A DNA stretch of 64,000 bases. Source: Trichobilharzia szidati (Eukaryota; Platyhelminthes; Trematoda; Strigeidida; Schistosomatidae). Location of the stretch: NCBI GenBank assembly GCA_944472155.2, contig OX235275.1:58297228-58361227 (forward strand). The letters are read 5' to 3'. Position 1 is the stretch's first letter. Every line of letters starts with the position of its first letter. Position numbers and translations under genes: made by a program. Below the pieces are notes generated by a model. The model made no database searches. It was not told the DNA's origin and worked only from the letters and a program-made list of their open reading frames with translations. This document shows, one piece after another, positions 19,745-29,985 of this stretch.

Positions 19745-20284
19745 TTTATCGTATGAAGGAAAATCACAAAAACTATGGTCGAATAATTCTCGACTTCCAG
19801 AGGAAACTGTCGTGAAATATCATCTCCTCGAAGTGTTAACACAGCAAATCTCGAAGTAATTGGCGCATTTCGAATTTGAACATGTAGTGTATTTTAAGTT
19901 CAAATTAGCCTGGTTCATTCTGAGTGTCTGCTTCAAGATGAGTGAGGTAGCTGTTCGTCTGGATAACAACTTCTGTTTCTACTTCGGTCACTTTTATGCG
20001 ATCACGGATTGGGATGAGATTGATAGGAATCGACTTAAAATAGTACTCTTCTAATGAGTCATCATGAGATTCAGATGACTATAAAGTTTCAAAATCTTAT
20101 TCTTACACCCTGCTGTTGGTCAAAACAAATCAGAGTATTTATTTTCCGCCTACCTTAGTCGAATCACCTGGAATCAACTGGAACAGTCTTCTTCCTAATA
20201 AAATGTTATTCGTACAGCCACAGGTTACAGCCTACATCTGTTAATATTCACGTGGCTCAGTGAGGTAGAAGATACTAATAAAGG
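19745..20284. other. no gene recognised
   Basis: AT-rich, apparently single-copy sequence within the window. Open frames such as 19860-20054 have no family motif. Confidence 0.4.
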
Positions 20285-20516
20285 TTTTTTTCCCTTCACG
20301 TTCCTCAGTGGAACATAGGGCTTCAAGCTAGTGGCTTGAAGTTTCTGTAGCAGTGTTTATTTTACAGGATGGGGTTGCTAGCCTCATGCCCAACCATTCC
20401 TCATCACCAGCATTATTTCCGGCTTAGCGAGGTAAAGGAGTGCGTCGGTCGGGGATCGACCCCCGGACCATGTGCATCGTTGGCAGGCGTCCTAACCGCT
20501 ATGCCACCGACGCAGT
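20285..20516 (-). repeat. SINE-T1, antisense
   Basis: On the minus strand: tRNA-like head (GTGGCATAGCGGTTAGGACG and GGGGGTCGATCCCC), middle 'ctttacctcgctaagccggaaataatgctgg', then 'gcttgaagccctatgttccac'. The last segment matches the 3' end of the RTE LINEs. Confidence 0.82.
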
Positions 20517-20611
20517 TCAAAATGGGGAAAATCAACTTTTTTTTATATAGTTTAGGTAATTTAAATAAGTGTAACCAGACAGCTTGTACTTAATAATGCT
20601 GATCTATAATG

Positions 20612-20989
20612 TCATTTGTCAAAACTGAAGAAGCCAGCAGTAAACGTTTTTGGAGTTATCAGCATAAATGATTCTGCATCACTGGGAAACAGATACTGAA
20701 CTGGCTGAACACGATCCAGAAATCGAATGAAGGACTGTTGAACTGTACGACGCTGTTCAGCTACACGACGGCGTAATGAAGCTGGATCGGAAGCTATTGG
20801 TGCACGCCTAACTCGTGTGGTTACAAAGGTGTGTGGTTCAGTTAGTGAAGGAAGCTGTAGGTGTGCAGGAGCTAGAGGTGGTAAAGAAGATGACAGTTGG
20901 TCTGAAGCACCTGAATTAGAAGTACATGTAGATCCCACTGCACCAAGACGAGGATTGCCCAACCAATTAAGATGTAAAGACAACTAATA
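20612..20989 (-). CDS. candidate host exon, product not recognised
   Basis: A 123-residue open frame whose composition is unlike its AT-rich surroundings: Ser/Pro-rich at first (LSSSLPPLAPAHLQLPSL), then Arg-rich and charged (RRAPIASDPASLRRRVAEQRR), then QSFIRFLDRVQPVQYLFPS. On the minus strand it is preceded by a pyrimidine-rich stretch ending TTTATTAG, a good 3' splice site, so the first codon (TTG) is probably not a start. It closes with TGA after FFSFDK, so it may be a terminal exon. No family was recognised; no polyadenylation signal or second exon was placed. Confidence 0.5.
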
Positions 20990-21557
20990 AAGGTGAATAG
21001 ACGTATTTAGCATATCAGGTGAGCTGTTTATTGCGTCAGTATTATTATTATACCCACGCATAAATCTACTCGCTCATATCAACTGTTGACGTGATGTGTC
21101 CATTTCACTGGGCGACTGAGATCATAACAGAAATATGTCTGACGAGAGTAAACCCCAGTTCTAATCATAAACTCACTTCAATTAGAGAACCACTGGAAAC
21201 CAGGGTCTCAATTCCTGATCAAACTTGAAATTAAGGAAATCTCTGGTATACAACTACTTGTCACAATTAATCACTAGTACGTGCCTTCAGGTATGAAAAC
21301 AGCCTGCGTATAATTTAGGCTACAGAAAAACGCCACTAGTTTATTGTTCACAATTTCTCTTGTTCAGTTAGTTTCAGTCTCATAAAAAATGACCCCATAA
21401 TAATAGTATCATTTACTCTCACGAGTATTTAAAATGTTAAGAACCTGCTTATTCCCAAGTTTTCACTCAACATGAGAATATGCAGAATCCTGACTGGCAA
21501 CGTATCCCAGCCAGTATATGAGATAGCTATTCCTGAGTTGTGCCACAGTTGTGTCGG
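20990..21557. other. no gene recognised
   Basis: Would be intron or intergenic DNA if 20612-20989 is an exon. A weak match to an Sm-alpha 3' end ('ttcaattagagaaccactggaaacc') lies at 21179-21205. Nothing else is supported. Confidence 0.4.
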
Positions 21558-21565
21558 AAAATGTA
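21558..21565. repeat. target-site duplication, left copy
   Basis: AAAATGTA, repeated at 22618-22625 around the antisense RTE-a. Confidence 0.75.
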
Positions 21566-22617
21566 TTATTATTATTTCCTTTAGTTCCTAGAGGAACATA
21601 GGGCTTCAGCCATGCGTCTCCATTGCGTCCGGTTCCCTGCTGGAGTTTTCACCTGGCTCCAGGTCTGCCCACATGCTTTCACCTCCTCTTCACATGATCT
21701 CCTCCAGGTCACCCTTGGACGACCAACTCGTCGCTTCCCTTTCGGGTTCCACTCGAGGGCTTGTCTAGTGATGTCACTTGATGGTTTCCTCAGAGTGTGG
21801 CCAATCCATCTCCATTTCTTCCTGCCTATTTGTTTCACAATCGGTTCCTGGTTGGTTCGCTCATTGCCAGAGATCTTTGTTGCTGATCCTTTCCGGCCAT
21901 TTGATCTTGAGTATTGAGCGAAGACATCTGTTAATGAAGGTCTGTAGCTTGTTTGAGATGCTCTTTGTGACACGCCAAGTCTCTGATCCGTATAGTAGTA
22001 CTGACTTCACATTGGAGTTGAAAATCCCGATCTTATTTTTAACGCTGAATACTGTTGACCTCCACACAGACTTGAGAGTAGTGAAAGCTTGCCTTGCTTT
22101 CCCGATCCTTGCTTTGATATCCTCGTCAGTTCCGCCTGTAGTTGAAACAATGCTTCCCAAGTAGGTAAAGGAGGTAGTTTCTTTCAGGTTCCTTCCATTT
22201 ATGCTGATTGCTGTCTGTTGTTGTTGCTGTTGGTGTTGGCCAGGAATCTTCATCACCTCCGTTTTCTCTATGTTCACTAGTTCATTGAAGGCGCAGAAGT
22301 CGGCGAAGAGTTCTCCATTTTCATTCATGATGAGTTCCCTTCCTGTGTTGTCTGGTCCAAGTTTGGCGTTCATGTCTCCCATTAGTATTTTAATGTCACC
22401 AGCTGGAGTATTGTCTATTGCTGCCTGTAGCTGTCTGTAGAATTCTTCTTTCTTTTCGAGGTCTGCGTTGTTGGTCGGTGCATAGCACTGTATAATTGAC
22501 ACTTTTCTTCCTTTGGAGTTGAATCTGGCGGTCATTATTCTGGGTGAGATCGCCTCCCATTGTATCAGAGCCTTGGTTGCCGTTGGTGACATCATTATAG
22601 CCACGCCCTCGGTTCGC
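21566..22617 (-). mobile_element. RTE-a (SR2-like) LINE with internal deletion
   Basis: A 1052-bp insertion bounded by an 8-bp duplication, with a TTATTATTATTATT tail at the plus-strand left end. On the minus strand it starts inside the AP-type endonuclease, then jumps near 22280 directly to the C-terminal segment after the RT catalytic domain. The whole RT core is missing. One frameshift near 21865 separates the last part (RKKWRWIGHTLRKPSSDIT to AEALCSSRN). Confidence 0.88.
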
Positions 22618-22619
22618 AA
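21861..22619 (-). CDS. endonuclease/RT-tail fusion ORF of RTE-a
   Basis: A 252-residue open frame. Residues 1 to about 113 are the second half of an AP-type endonuclease (EGVAIMMSPTA, PRIMTARF, IIQCYAPTN, ILMGDMNAKLG with the conserved GD.NA motif, then FADFCAFNELV). It then continues in frame with NIEKTEVMKIPG and the RTE C-terminal region (INGRNLKETTSFTYLGSIV, LLYGSETWRVTK, LQTFINRCLRSIL). The palm with FADD is absent, so the product could not copy RNA. The ATG is internal. It is read best as a deletion derivative. Confidence 0.78.
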   Translation of the reverse strand: MRTEGVAIMMSPTATKALIQWEAISPRIMTARFNSKGRKVSIIQCYAPTNNADLEKKEEFYRQLQAAIDNTPAGDIKILMGDMNAKLGPDNTGRELIMNENGELFADFCAFNELVNIEKTEVMKIPGQHQQQQQQTAISINGRNLKETTSFTYLGSIVSTTGGTDEDIKARIGKARQAFTTLKSVWRSTVFSVKNKIGIFNSNVKSVLLYGSETWRVTKSISNKLQTFINRCLRSILKIKWPERISNKDLWQ

Positions 22620-22625
22620 AATGTA
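22618..22625. repeat. target-site duplication, right copy
   Basis: AAAATGTA following the truncated endonuclease end. Pairs with 21558-21565. Confidence 0.75.
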
Positions 22626-22984
22626 CTTCTTAACTTTTTAACCAAATGTCGTGCGCTTCTTGAAGGATACACAAAAAAGATATCATAGTGGATCGGTTAG
22701 CGCTTCAAGTCAGACAGCACAATATCACACGATCTACTGTAATTTATTTGAAGACTGTCGATGAAGTAAATATATCATGGAATACAGTATGCTGAAAAAT
22801 CTGTACTTTATATAAGCACTGTTCAGAATAAAGCTGTAAATTTGCATATATTCTTCTGAACAATTCTGAAACAATTCCATTGTGGAAAAATATATTTTGA
22901 TGAATTTACAAAGTGTTATACAGTAATATTTACTGATGACCATGTTTAGAGCACAATTTATTGCTGTTAATCATATCAGGCAGA
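22626..22984. other. no recognised feature
   Basis: AT-rich interval with short chance frames only. Confidence 0.4.
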
Positions 22985-23226
22985 TGTAGTGGCCCAGTGG
23001 TATAACGGTTAGGACGTTTGCCGACCATGCACAGGGTCCGGGGTTCGATCCCTGGCCGGCGCACTCCTTTACCTCACTAAGCCAGAAATAATGCTGGTGA
23101 AGAGGAAAGGTTGGGCATGAGGCTAGCAACCCCATCCTGTAAAAATTAAACACTGCTACAGAAACTTCAAGCCAATAGCTTGAAGCCCTATGTTCCACTG
23201 GGGAATGTGAAGAAAAAAAAATGTAG
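22985..23226 (+). repeat. SINE-T1, full-length copy
   Basis: Starts GTAGTGGCCCAGTGGTATAACGG, with B box GGGGTTCGATCCC (23038). The middle is 'ctttacctcactaagccag', then the RTE-like 3' segment 'cttgaagccctatgttccac' (23179-23198) and an A tail (23211-23220). ATGTAGTGGCCCAG occurs at both borders, partly because the SINE head itself reads GTGGCCCAG. Confidence 0.85.
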
Positions 23227-23805
23227 TGGCCCAGCGTGAGATGTTATTCGACGGCCTCCTCAAAGTATGCACGATCCATATCCAGTTTCTTCGTCATCTT
23301 TGTTGAGCAAGAGACTTTTACTTGTTTACTGTTACTAATTCTTTCTGTCTATCTTATCTTTGATATGGAGCGAGCGAAGTCAGTTGTTGATAAACGTTTG
23401 CAGTGGTCAGCTGGAAATGCTTTTCGTGAGACGATCGCCAAGTTTCTGACTGACTTAACAATAGCGTTGAAATTCTGAATCCTGTTTCCTGTGCCAGCTC
23501 AGTGCAGGAGACTTACACACTGAGTTCAGTATGAAGAAGGTCTTTCTTACCTTTCGGATTCTGCTTTTCAAATCCTTTCGCCTTTAGTTTAAAAGATTTT
23601 ACCTAGGTAAGTGAAAGAAGCGATTCCATTCAAATTTCTTTCGTTGTTAAATCAGAGATTGTTATTGTCATTGTTGTTGCTGATATCTTCATCACCCCTG
23701 TCTTCTCTGCGTCCATTCTTCTTCTTCTGCCGGTTTGTTGGTTTTCGTCCGTAGGTCCTCAAGTTTGTGTGACATTCAACATAAATCATCTGCGAAGTCC
23801 TGTGC
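23227..23805 (-). mobile_element. RTE-b LINE fragment, antisense
   Basis: Antisense of the RTE C-terminal region: complements of 'gaggaggccgtcgaat', 'atcaacaactgac' and the segment before 'caaacttgaggacctacgg' are readable in order. It begins where SINE-T1 is inserted. No open frame remains. Confidence 0.65.
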
Positions 23806-24225
23806 AAATTGTGATAGGATAATTTAATGGCACCAGGTGTGTAGCTCGCTTGACGAACTAATACTTGACTTCAATGAATTCATTAAATCGCATCTGGTCA
23901 CCGAATATCAAGGCAAAAGACTTTGTTTCATAGTCCGATCACGAATTAACATCAGTCAAAGGACCACAAAGGACGAAGGTAAACTTGATAGCCATTTATC
24001 TCTCAAGTCTGGAACCTTCCAGCCTCATCCATTAATGTATGTGGATAAAACTGGGACAGTATAACTTAATCGGACATTTTATTGCTTTTTGTCACTAGAA
24101 GAATTAGGTACTTTATCATTTTCTGCGCTAATATACATTTCTTGAAGACTATTCAGCCCGCAGAAAAATTTCTTAGAATAATTCAGGTCGGCAAATTTAG
24201 AATTCACAGGTCACTGCATTCTGAC
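23806..24225. other. no recognised feature
   Basis: AT-rich. Contains a short Sm-alpha-like scrap near 23937-23965 ('atcacgaattaacatcagtc'). No gene supported. Confidence 0.4.
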
Positions 24226-24227
24226 CC

Positions 24228-24425
24228 AAGTGGCTGAATGGTCGATGACATTAGTTTCGTGACTTGGAGGTTCCCGGTTCGATCTGTGATGAGTAGAGTC
24301 ATAGTGGCACACTGATGAAGGGACTCAAACTAGATGAACTTAATAGCTGTTCAGTGTTCCATGGTTTTCAATGGTCTCTTAAACTGACATCGGTTGGTGA
24401 TGAAATCTACTGACCGAAATCAAGA
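24228..24425 (+). repeat. Sm-alpha type 2 element, degraded
   Basis: tRNA-like head (CAAGTGGCTGAATGG, B box CCGGTTCGATC), then CTGATGAAGGGACTCAAACTAGATGAACT, a damaged hammerhead-like core (GACGAAAC lost), and 'aatggtctcttaaactgacatc'. Confidence 0.7.
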
Positions 24426-24889
24426 TAATCGTATAATTCCTCTACTCTGTTTTATCACTGTACACAGTAGCCTAATCAGAAATATAGTACTACTTAGAAA
24501 CGAATCACAGTGTGTATAAATTTGTACTAAATGTACTTATATTCTCACTTTACATACTTTTAACTACTAACCTTAGAAAACGTTTAGGTTGTTTAAAAAT
24601 AATCCGATGTACTCTGAGTAATGGTTATCGATAAGACGAAAAGGTGGGGCTTAGAACTAATCAAAGTAACAGCCTCAACAGTAGACACTTGACGCTCCAC
24701 TGGCTGTTCAACGAGATTTGTTTGATAACTAGGTTACTGCAAACTATTTGTGCCATAGACATTTACTGCATCTCCCTATCTCCGTAAAGAAATAATAACT
24801 GGCATTGAGGATATCTTCTATAGTTCTGGATTGGCAGACTGATATTGATGTAGTTGGGGATGATTGGAGGTGAAATGAGAATTTGGATG
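24426..24889. other. no recognised feature
   Basis: AT-rich. An open frame reading through 25037-24744 on the minus strand overlaps the PLE-P 3' end and has no domain. Confidence 0.4.
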
Positions 24890-24975
24890 GCGACAAACCT
24901 CGAACCAGTAACCTACAAATTACAAGTTCTAGATGAAATTGTGTTCTCTGAGCAGCTGGATGGTTTATTTGAGAA

Positions 24976-25007
24976 GCTTTCATCGCCCAACTAGGCGACA
25001 TCTTCAG
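24976..25007 (-). ncRNA. PLE-P 3' hairpin, hammerhead-like
   Basis: On the minus strand CTGAAGATG, then hairpin TCGCC-TAGTT-GGGCGA, then TGAAAGC. Four related copies occur (36654-36685, 46405-46438, 59858-59891, 60305-60336), with the stem partly kept despite base changes. Confidence 0.5.
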
Positions 25008-25593
25008 CGTATACGTCAATTTGAAGTGAAAACACAAAAGATTGAGCGAAGAAATATTTACTTTTCAATTAGATCCTCTTCTCTGGCTCTACTCTAATAT
25101 ATATAGCATTTTTTACAATACACAACAATTTGCCAAACAAGTGGTGATATGTTTGTTGACAATATTTAAACAGTGTCAAAATGTCAATGGGTAGATAATT
25201 AACACAGAAAATCAATACACATTTAAAAAGTAGAAATGGATAGAATAAATTAATTTTACAAGAATAACACGTAATTAAAGATGAAGTGGTCCAAATAAAA
25301 ATAAAAATAAAATAATTTGGACAATTATAATTTAATAGGGGGAGGGGCTTTTAAATTTCTCCACGAGTTTAATAGTTATCTCTCCTGGTGACCACCTTGA
25401 AAGTGATTGGTTGTTTTTGTGTGTTTTCACACCTTTTAGACTACTTGTATTGGTATTGGTGCTGATTGTTTCCTCGACTTGAACTTTGACCCTTTGTATG
25501 TGAGATTTCCTTCTTATCGGTTGGTAAATTTTGTCTATCTCGATGTGTCTATTGATTGATGATTCACTGAAATACCAGGCTTCTAAAAATCCT

Positions 25594-25818
25594 TTAGCAT
25601 TCTTGGTGTTTCCTCTGTTTAATATATGAACTGTGGTTGTCCCAGTCGAATTGATGTCCGTGGTTGTCTGTATGCAGCGATATGAGGGAGTGTATTTTAT
25701 GTTTCTTGACGGCTAGCTTGTGTTCATGGATACGAAGACGAAGGGGACGTCCACTTTGGCCAATGAAGTGTTTCTCATAGTCGCTACAAAGTATTTCATA
25801 AGATGGTGTTGGTTTCAT
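25594..25818 (-). CDS. PLE-P GIY-YIG endonuclease (fragment)
   Basis: A 74-residue frame, with FIGQSGRPLRLRIHEHKLAV in place of the YIGQ-R-H-E motif (Y to F at the second tyrosine) and SLISLHTDNHGHQFDWDN after it. The domain's role would be target nicking. It lacks its N-terminal tyrosine strand in frame and is followed by a frameshift. A homologous better copy lies at 45771-46139. Confidence 0.7.
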   Translation of the reverse strand: MKPTPSYEILCSDYEKHFIGQSGRPLRLRIHEHKLAVKKHKIHSLISLHTDNHGHQFDWDNHSSYIKQRKHQEC

Positions 25819-26700
25819 CTTCTTTCTCTGTTCAGTCTTTTGGTTGACATAGAACTAAGTGAAGTGATTTTGTTGGTTTTTGTGTGTGACAAAAATTACT
25901 AAAAGTTTGAAGAGTCTTTCATTGATTTCAGAGATGTCCTTTATATATGGCTGGACGATTTTCTTTGAGCTCTTCTTGGAGGCCTTTGATTTGGTAGTTT
26001 TGTTTGAGGTAGATGTCTTCTGATGAAGTTCCATGGATATCCATTCTATAGAATGATATCCATGAGATATTTTTCCTCAATTTTCCTTAAGATAGGAGTT
26101 CTTCACTGAGCACAGGCCCTCTTGAATAGTGTTTGTACGCAATTCCTTTTGTGTGTTATTAAATTGTTGTAGTATAGTATTTCATCTGTGCGAGTTGATT
26201 TTCTAGAAACTTGAGTTTCTAATTTTCCTGTGGTTGCTCACTTGACTAAGAAGTCTAAAAATGGGATTTAGTTCTCGGATTCCTCTTCTCTTGTGAATTC
26301 AGTGTCGTTGAAGATGTTGTTTACTAAGTTGTAAATTTTATCTCACTTGTGTCACCTTCGTAAAGTTACTAAATTTTGGGTTTGACTTTCGGTAAAATTA
26401 TGTCTTCGAGTCGTTGTGTCACTGCTTCTGTAATTAAACCTGATATTGGCGATCCCATATTTGTTCCCTTAACTTGTTCATACATTTGGCTGTTGAATAG
26501 GAAATACGCTGTTAGGCCTATGTTTATGCATTCCATCCAAATTGTGTGCTGTCTTTCTGATTGTTGTGGGAGGCGTTCGTCGTTGCTGAGTTAGTGCTCC
26601 AGGATGCCTTTTCCTAGTTTCCGTCTAGTTGAGATATACAGTGCTGTGACATCAAAGGATACCATTATTTCTTGGTCATCTATTTGAATGCCATCCGTCC

Positions 26701-26775
26701 GGCTCAGTGAACACAACTACATCAAAGTCATCCATATGAGCTACAAATCTTCTCCATCATATACAAATACAAGTT
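26701..26775 (+). repeat. inverted PLE-P terminal fragment
   Basis: A plus-strand 3'-terminal piece (CTCAGTGAACACAACTACATC and GAGCTACAAATC) abuts the truncated 5' end of the antisense PLE-P, in inverted orientation to it. The same terminal piece is in its natural place at 36715-36780. Confidence 0.65.
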
Positions 26776-27384
26776 CAGCAGTTTACCTATGTGAGTTACA
26801 ATACCCGACTACTAAATATTTATTACTCTCACTGCAGTCGCCACCAGTAACACCCAGTGGTTCTCACTGAACAATACTTTATAGTCCTTTTATCATTATT
26901 CTAGATATCTTGCTATGATTAAATGGAGATTGACTGTATAAACTGTTTATCGGAAGGTCAATAATCTACTCTACTCATCCAAATAGCAACAGACGGTACA
27001 TTGAAACTGTGGCTACCATGATGTCACCAAAAGCAGTGAAGAGCCTCAAACAGTGAGAATCATTACTCTCCAGGATAATGATAGAATGACCCAACTCAAA
27101 AGGTTACTTAAAGATCCCACTGAGTCATATGAAAAGGCACGCAGTGACAATAAGTGCGCATCAATACCTGTTGCTAGCAACTGGATTAGTACAGTGGTGA
27201 TTCCTAATCGCTAAGAAATATCCAATGATATAAGGCTAATTCCTAACAATAATGACATAAGAGTGTGTTTTCATGCAACGAACACTTTACGCTAATCACT
27301 AATGAAGGTTAAGTATAAAACAAAAGAAGATGACCAATGAAAAGCGTTTACCAGATACATGATAGGGACTGCGATGCTGTATAT
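26776..27384. other. no recognised feature
   Basis: About 0.6 kb not repeated in the window. No splice-bounded frame or RNA gene was supported. Confidence 0.4.
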
Positions 27385-28205
27385 GTAATGTTATTATTTA
27401 TTACTGTCATCCCCTTTGTTTCCCAGTGGAAAAAGGGCATCAGTAACACATCTCCACTTTCTTCTCTCCTCAGCTGTCCTATTCAGATGCGTCCGCGATA
27501 TTCCATAATATCTCATCTCCTCCATATCACCCTCAAAGCGACGACCCAATCGTCACTTCTCATTGGAATTCCAATTGAGCGGTGGCTTGCATGGTGCTCG
27601 ATGTCATTTGACCGCTTCCTCAACATATTCTCAATCCATAGCCACTTTCTCCTATATATTTGTTGAGTAGTCGGCTATGGGTTGGTTCGTCGCCGGCCAG
27701 AGTTTCGTGTAGCTAATTCTTTCCAGCTGGCCAGCAAATTCATCTTCACTATGGAGTGAAAGATGGCAACTGTTGATAAAATTCTGTGATCACTTGTTAG
27801 AAATCCTTTTTGTGACACACTGGCTAAGTTTCTGATCCGTATAGAAACAGTGATTGACTTCACACTGGTGACGAACATCCGGATCTTGTTCTTTATGCTG
27901 GTTGAATAATTGCTGATAATTTCCAAACTAGTTTCAGGTTGATAAAGGCGTATCTAGCCTTTCCGATTCTGGCTGGCTGGCTTTCACATATTCGTCCATG
28001 CTGTGTTGACTGCCTATGGCTGGAACCTAGCTCTCTAGACAAGGAAAGTCAGGTAGTAATCTCTGATAAAACTCTCCCGTTGATGGTGATTGGTGCTGGT
28101 TGTTGTTGTTGCTGTTCGCTGGTTGGTAATATCCATCACCGCCGTTTTTACAGCATTCACCCAGAGTCCTGTCCTCGCTGCTTCTTTAACCAGTTTGTTG
28201 TTTGT
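27385..28205 (-). mobile_element. RTE-b LINE 3' fragment, antisense
   Basis: Minus strand, in broken frames: TITINGRVLSEI-like segment, 'atacgcctttatcaacctgaaact', KNKIRMFVTSVKS and IRNLASVSQKGFLTS, then 'gaagcggtcaaatgacatcg'. The 3' end at 27390-27440 has 'tttttccactgggaaac' and an ATTATT-type tail. Heavily frameshifted. Confidence 0.72.
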
Positions 28206-28640
28206 AAATGTTAGTAAATTTTAGAAAAACTTCTCAGCAGGTAATTGTGAGAGTAAAATAAAACAAACGATGCCTTAAGATGGTTTCAAAGACCACTGAA
28301 GATATGAAGAGGCTAGAAATCAAACCAGAAAGTACACTACCTTCGATAGAAACAGACCATTAGGTCGACTCTGATAAGACCAAGGTTCTACAGAAAGCTT
28401 TTGGTTCACATAAAGAAGACTAACTACGGAAGCCCTACATATATACGAGTGAATCCCAAAAATTTTGCCCAGGCTTGATGATGTGATGCATGGCAAGTCC
28501 TGGATTAGAAAATAAAATGTGGATATATATGTATCAATAATTTATCCTATTTATTCTAAATTTCCGACAGTCTAAATTTCGATCATAGTCCATAAAATTT
28601 TGTTTTTTTTATGTCTACTTATGAATCCCACAACTGGAAA
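28206..28640. other. no recognised feature
   Basis: AT-rich interval with no supported gene or repeat. Confidence 0.4.
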
Positions 28641-28699
28641 TGACTTTAAGAGATATGTCCCTATATATATGTTAATATACCCAAATAGGGTATCACGTA

Positions 28700-29985
28700 G
28701 TTTTTCTACTTAGTAATCCCGCATCCACAAAGGAGGAATAGGACAAAGCCCTCAAATTACAGGCCTTTTAGTCTTACCAGCACTTTAATCATGATACTGG
28801 AAAGAATCATCAAAAAAAGTATAATGGCATATCTGGAAAACAAGAATTTGTTATCCAGAGCACAGCATGGCTTCCGAGGAAACCTCTCATGCCTGTCAAA
28901 TCTAATTACTGCAAGAGAAAGCTAGGTCAAATCAAGGGAAAACAGAAAACCTGCTGACGTCCTCTTCATAGACTTCAGCAGAGCCTTCGATAAAGTTCCC
29001 CACAAAAGACTACTCATGAAGCTGGAAATTCTTGGTATCAAAATCAGGTTACTAAACGGGATTGGGGAATTCCTCATAGATACGAGGCATCAATAAGTTA
29101 TCTCTGCCCACCGTTTCCCCTATGGTTCTATACGCAGACGACTAAAAAATCTGAAGAGAGCTGAATGGCTACACTGATACGTGCACGTTGCGAGAGGACC
29201 TCAACAAATTGTCCGAGTGGTCCAGAGAATGGATGCTCCATATCAGTGTGGTGAAATGTGCAACCATGCGCGTTGGATTGGCTAGCCTCAGCTCCTACGA
29301 ACTAGAGGGAATAAAACTCCCATCTGTTCAGAATCATTTGGATTTAGGTGTCCTGGTAATTCACGATTTAAAAACTACAGCACACTGTCGCGCGGTGGCT
29401 GCACGTAGTTTCAGGTCCTTATAGGCAATTCACAGAGCCTTTACTATAATCAACAGAGATACGTTCAACTCCGTATATACATCTCCGGAGAGGAAAAGAC
29501 AGGAAAACTGTATCCAGGCAACCAGTCCTTGTCTTAAATGGAACTCACATATTTTAGAAAGGGTCCAAAGGAAAGTAACACTTATGATTCTCGACATCAC
29601 TAACTTGTCATACGAGGAACGACCTAGACAGTTTTAATCTCTTCTCCTTGTCATACCGTGGGCAGAGAGGAGATCTAATTACAATGCTTAAAATTTTAAA
29701 AAATGACTACAGGCCTGACCTATTGTCTCTTTTCCTTCCCATCAGGTCGGAAAACCTTAGAGGACATAGCAGGAGAGTTCAAAAGCTAAAAAGAAATAAT
29801 ATTACTATTTAGTACTGGTTCTCACACAGAGTCATGAACTCTTGAAAATGACTCCCAGAAGAAGCAGTGTCTGCAGCGTCAACTGATTCATCCAAGAAGG
29901 GTTTGGAGAAGCACAGAAATTGACTAGAAAAAAGGTTAACATAAGCTCCAAGCCTTCTATCCTCAACCAATAAATCTGAATCTGA
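28700..29985 (+). mobile_element. CR1/Jockey-like LINE, decayed
   Basis: Reading across frames shows an RT with HGFRGNLSCLSNLITARE (near 28866), DVLFIDFSRAFDKVPHKRLL (motif A, near 28960-29020), then a frame with LNKLSEWSREWMLHISVVKC (29188-29424), and the C-terminal YWFSHRVMNS and PEEAVSAAST-like end (29815-29890). The 3' end carries AATCTGAATCTGAAA, a short tandem tail typical of CR1-like LINEs. Motifs B and C are missing or unreadable around 29090-29160, so this copy has also lost part of the palm. Confidence 0.78.
29188..29424 (+). CDS. CR1/Jockey-like RT downstream fragment
   Basis: A 78-residue frame matching the segment after the YADD strand of Jockey-type RTs: LNKLSEWSREWMLHISVVKCATMRVG, then LDLGVLVIHDLKTTAHC, the KYLGV-like strand. 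It ends at a TAG. Not functional alone. Confidence 0.65.
   Translation: MREDLNKLSEWSREWMLHISVVKCATMRVGLASLSSYELEGIKLPSVQNHLDLGVLVIHDLKTTAHCRAVAARSFRSL

Larger units (their letters stand above)
24890..26700 (-). mobile_element. PLE-P Penelope-like element, antisense
   Basis: Minus-strand order: RT motif A (EIMVSFDVTALYIS, near 26670-26630), motif B (NMGSPISGLITEAV, near 26465-26425), degraded palm, then a GIY-YIG endonuclease (CSDYEKHFIGQSGRPLRLRIHEHK, about 25790-25715), SLISLHTDNHGHQFDW, the C-terminal FLEAWYFSESSINRHIEIDKIYQ segment (about 25600-25530), and a long 3' region with a hairpin at 25007-24976. It is a different PLE family from PLE1-3. Several stops show it is dead. Confidence 0.8.

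Noticed and set aside
22990..23060. tRNA gene candidates (also at 36793, 60908, 46817, 37119)
   Set aside because: A and B boxes are good, but there is no closed acceptor stem, and each sits at the head of a dispersed SINE or Sm-alpha element.
22985..23239. 14-bp target duplication ATGTAGTGGCCCAG around SINE-T1
   Set aside because: The left copy overlaps the SINE head, which itself reads GTGGCCCAG, so the true duplication could be much shorter.
24744..25037. 97-codon minus-strand ORF
   Set aside because: It overlaps the noncoding PLE-P 3' end and hairpin and carries no domain.
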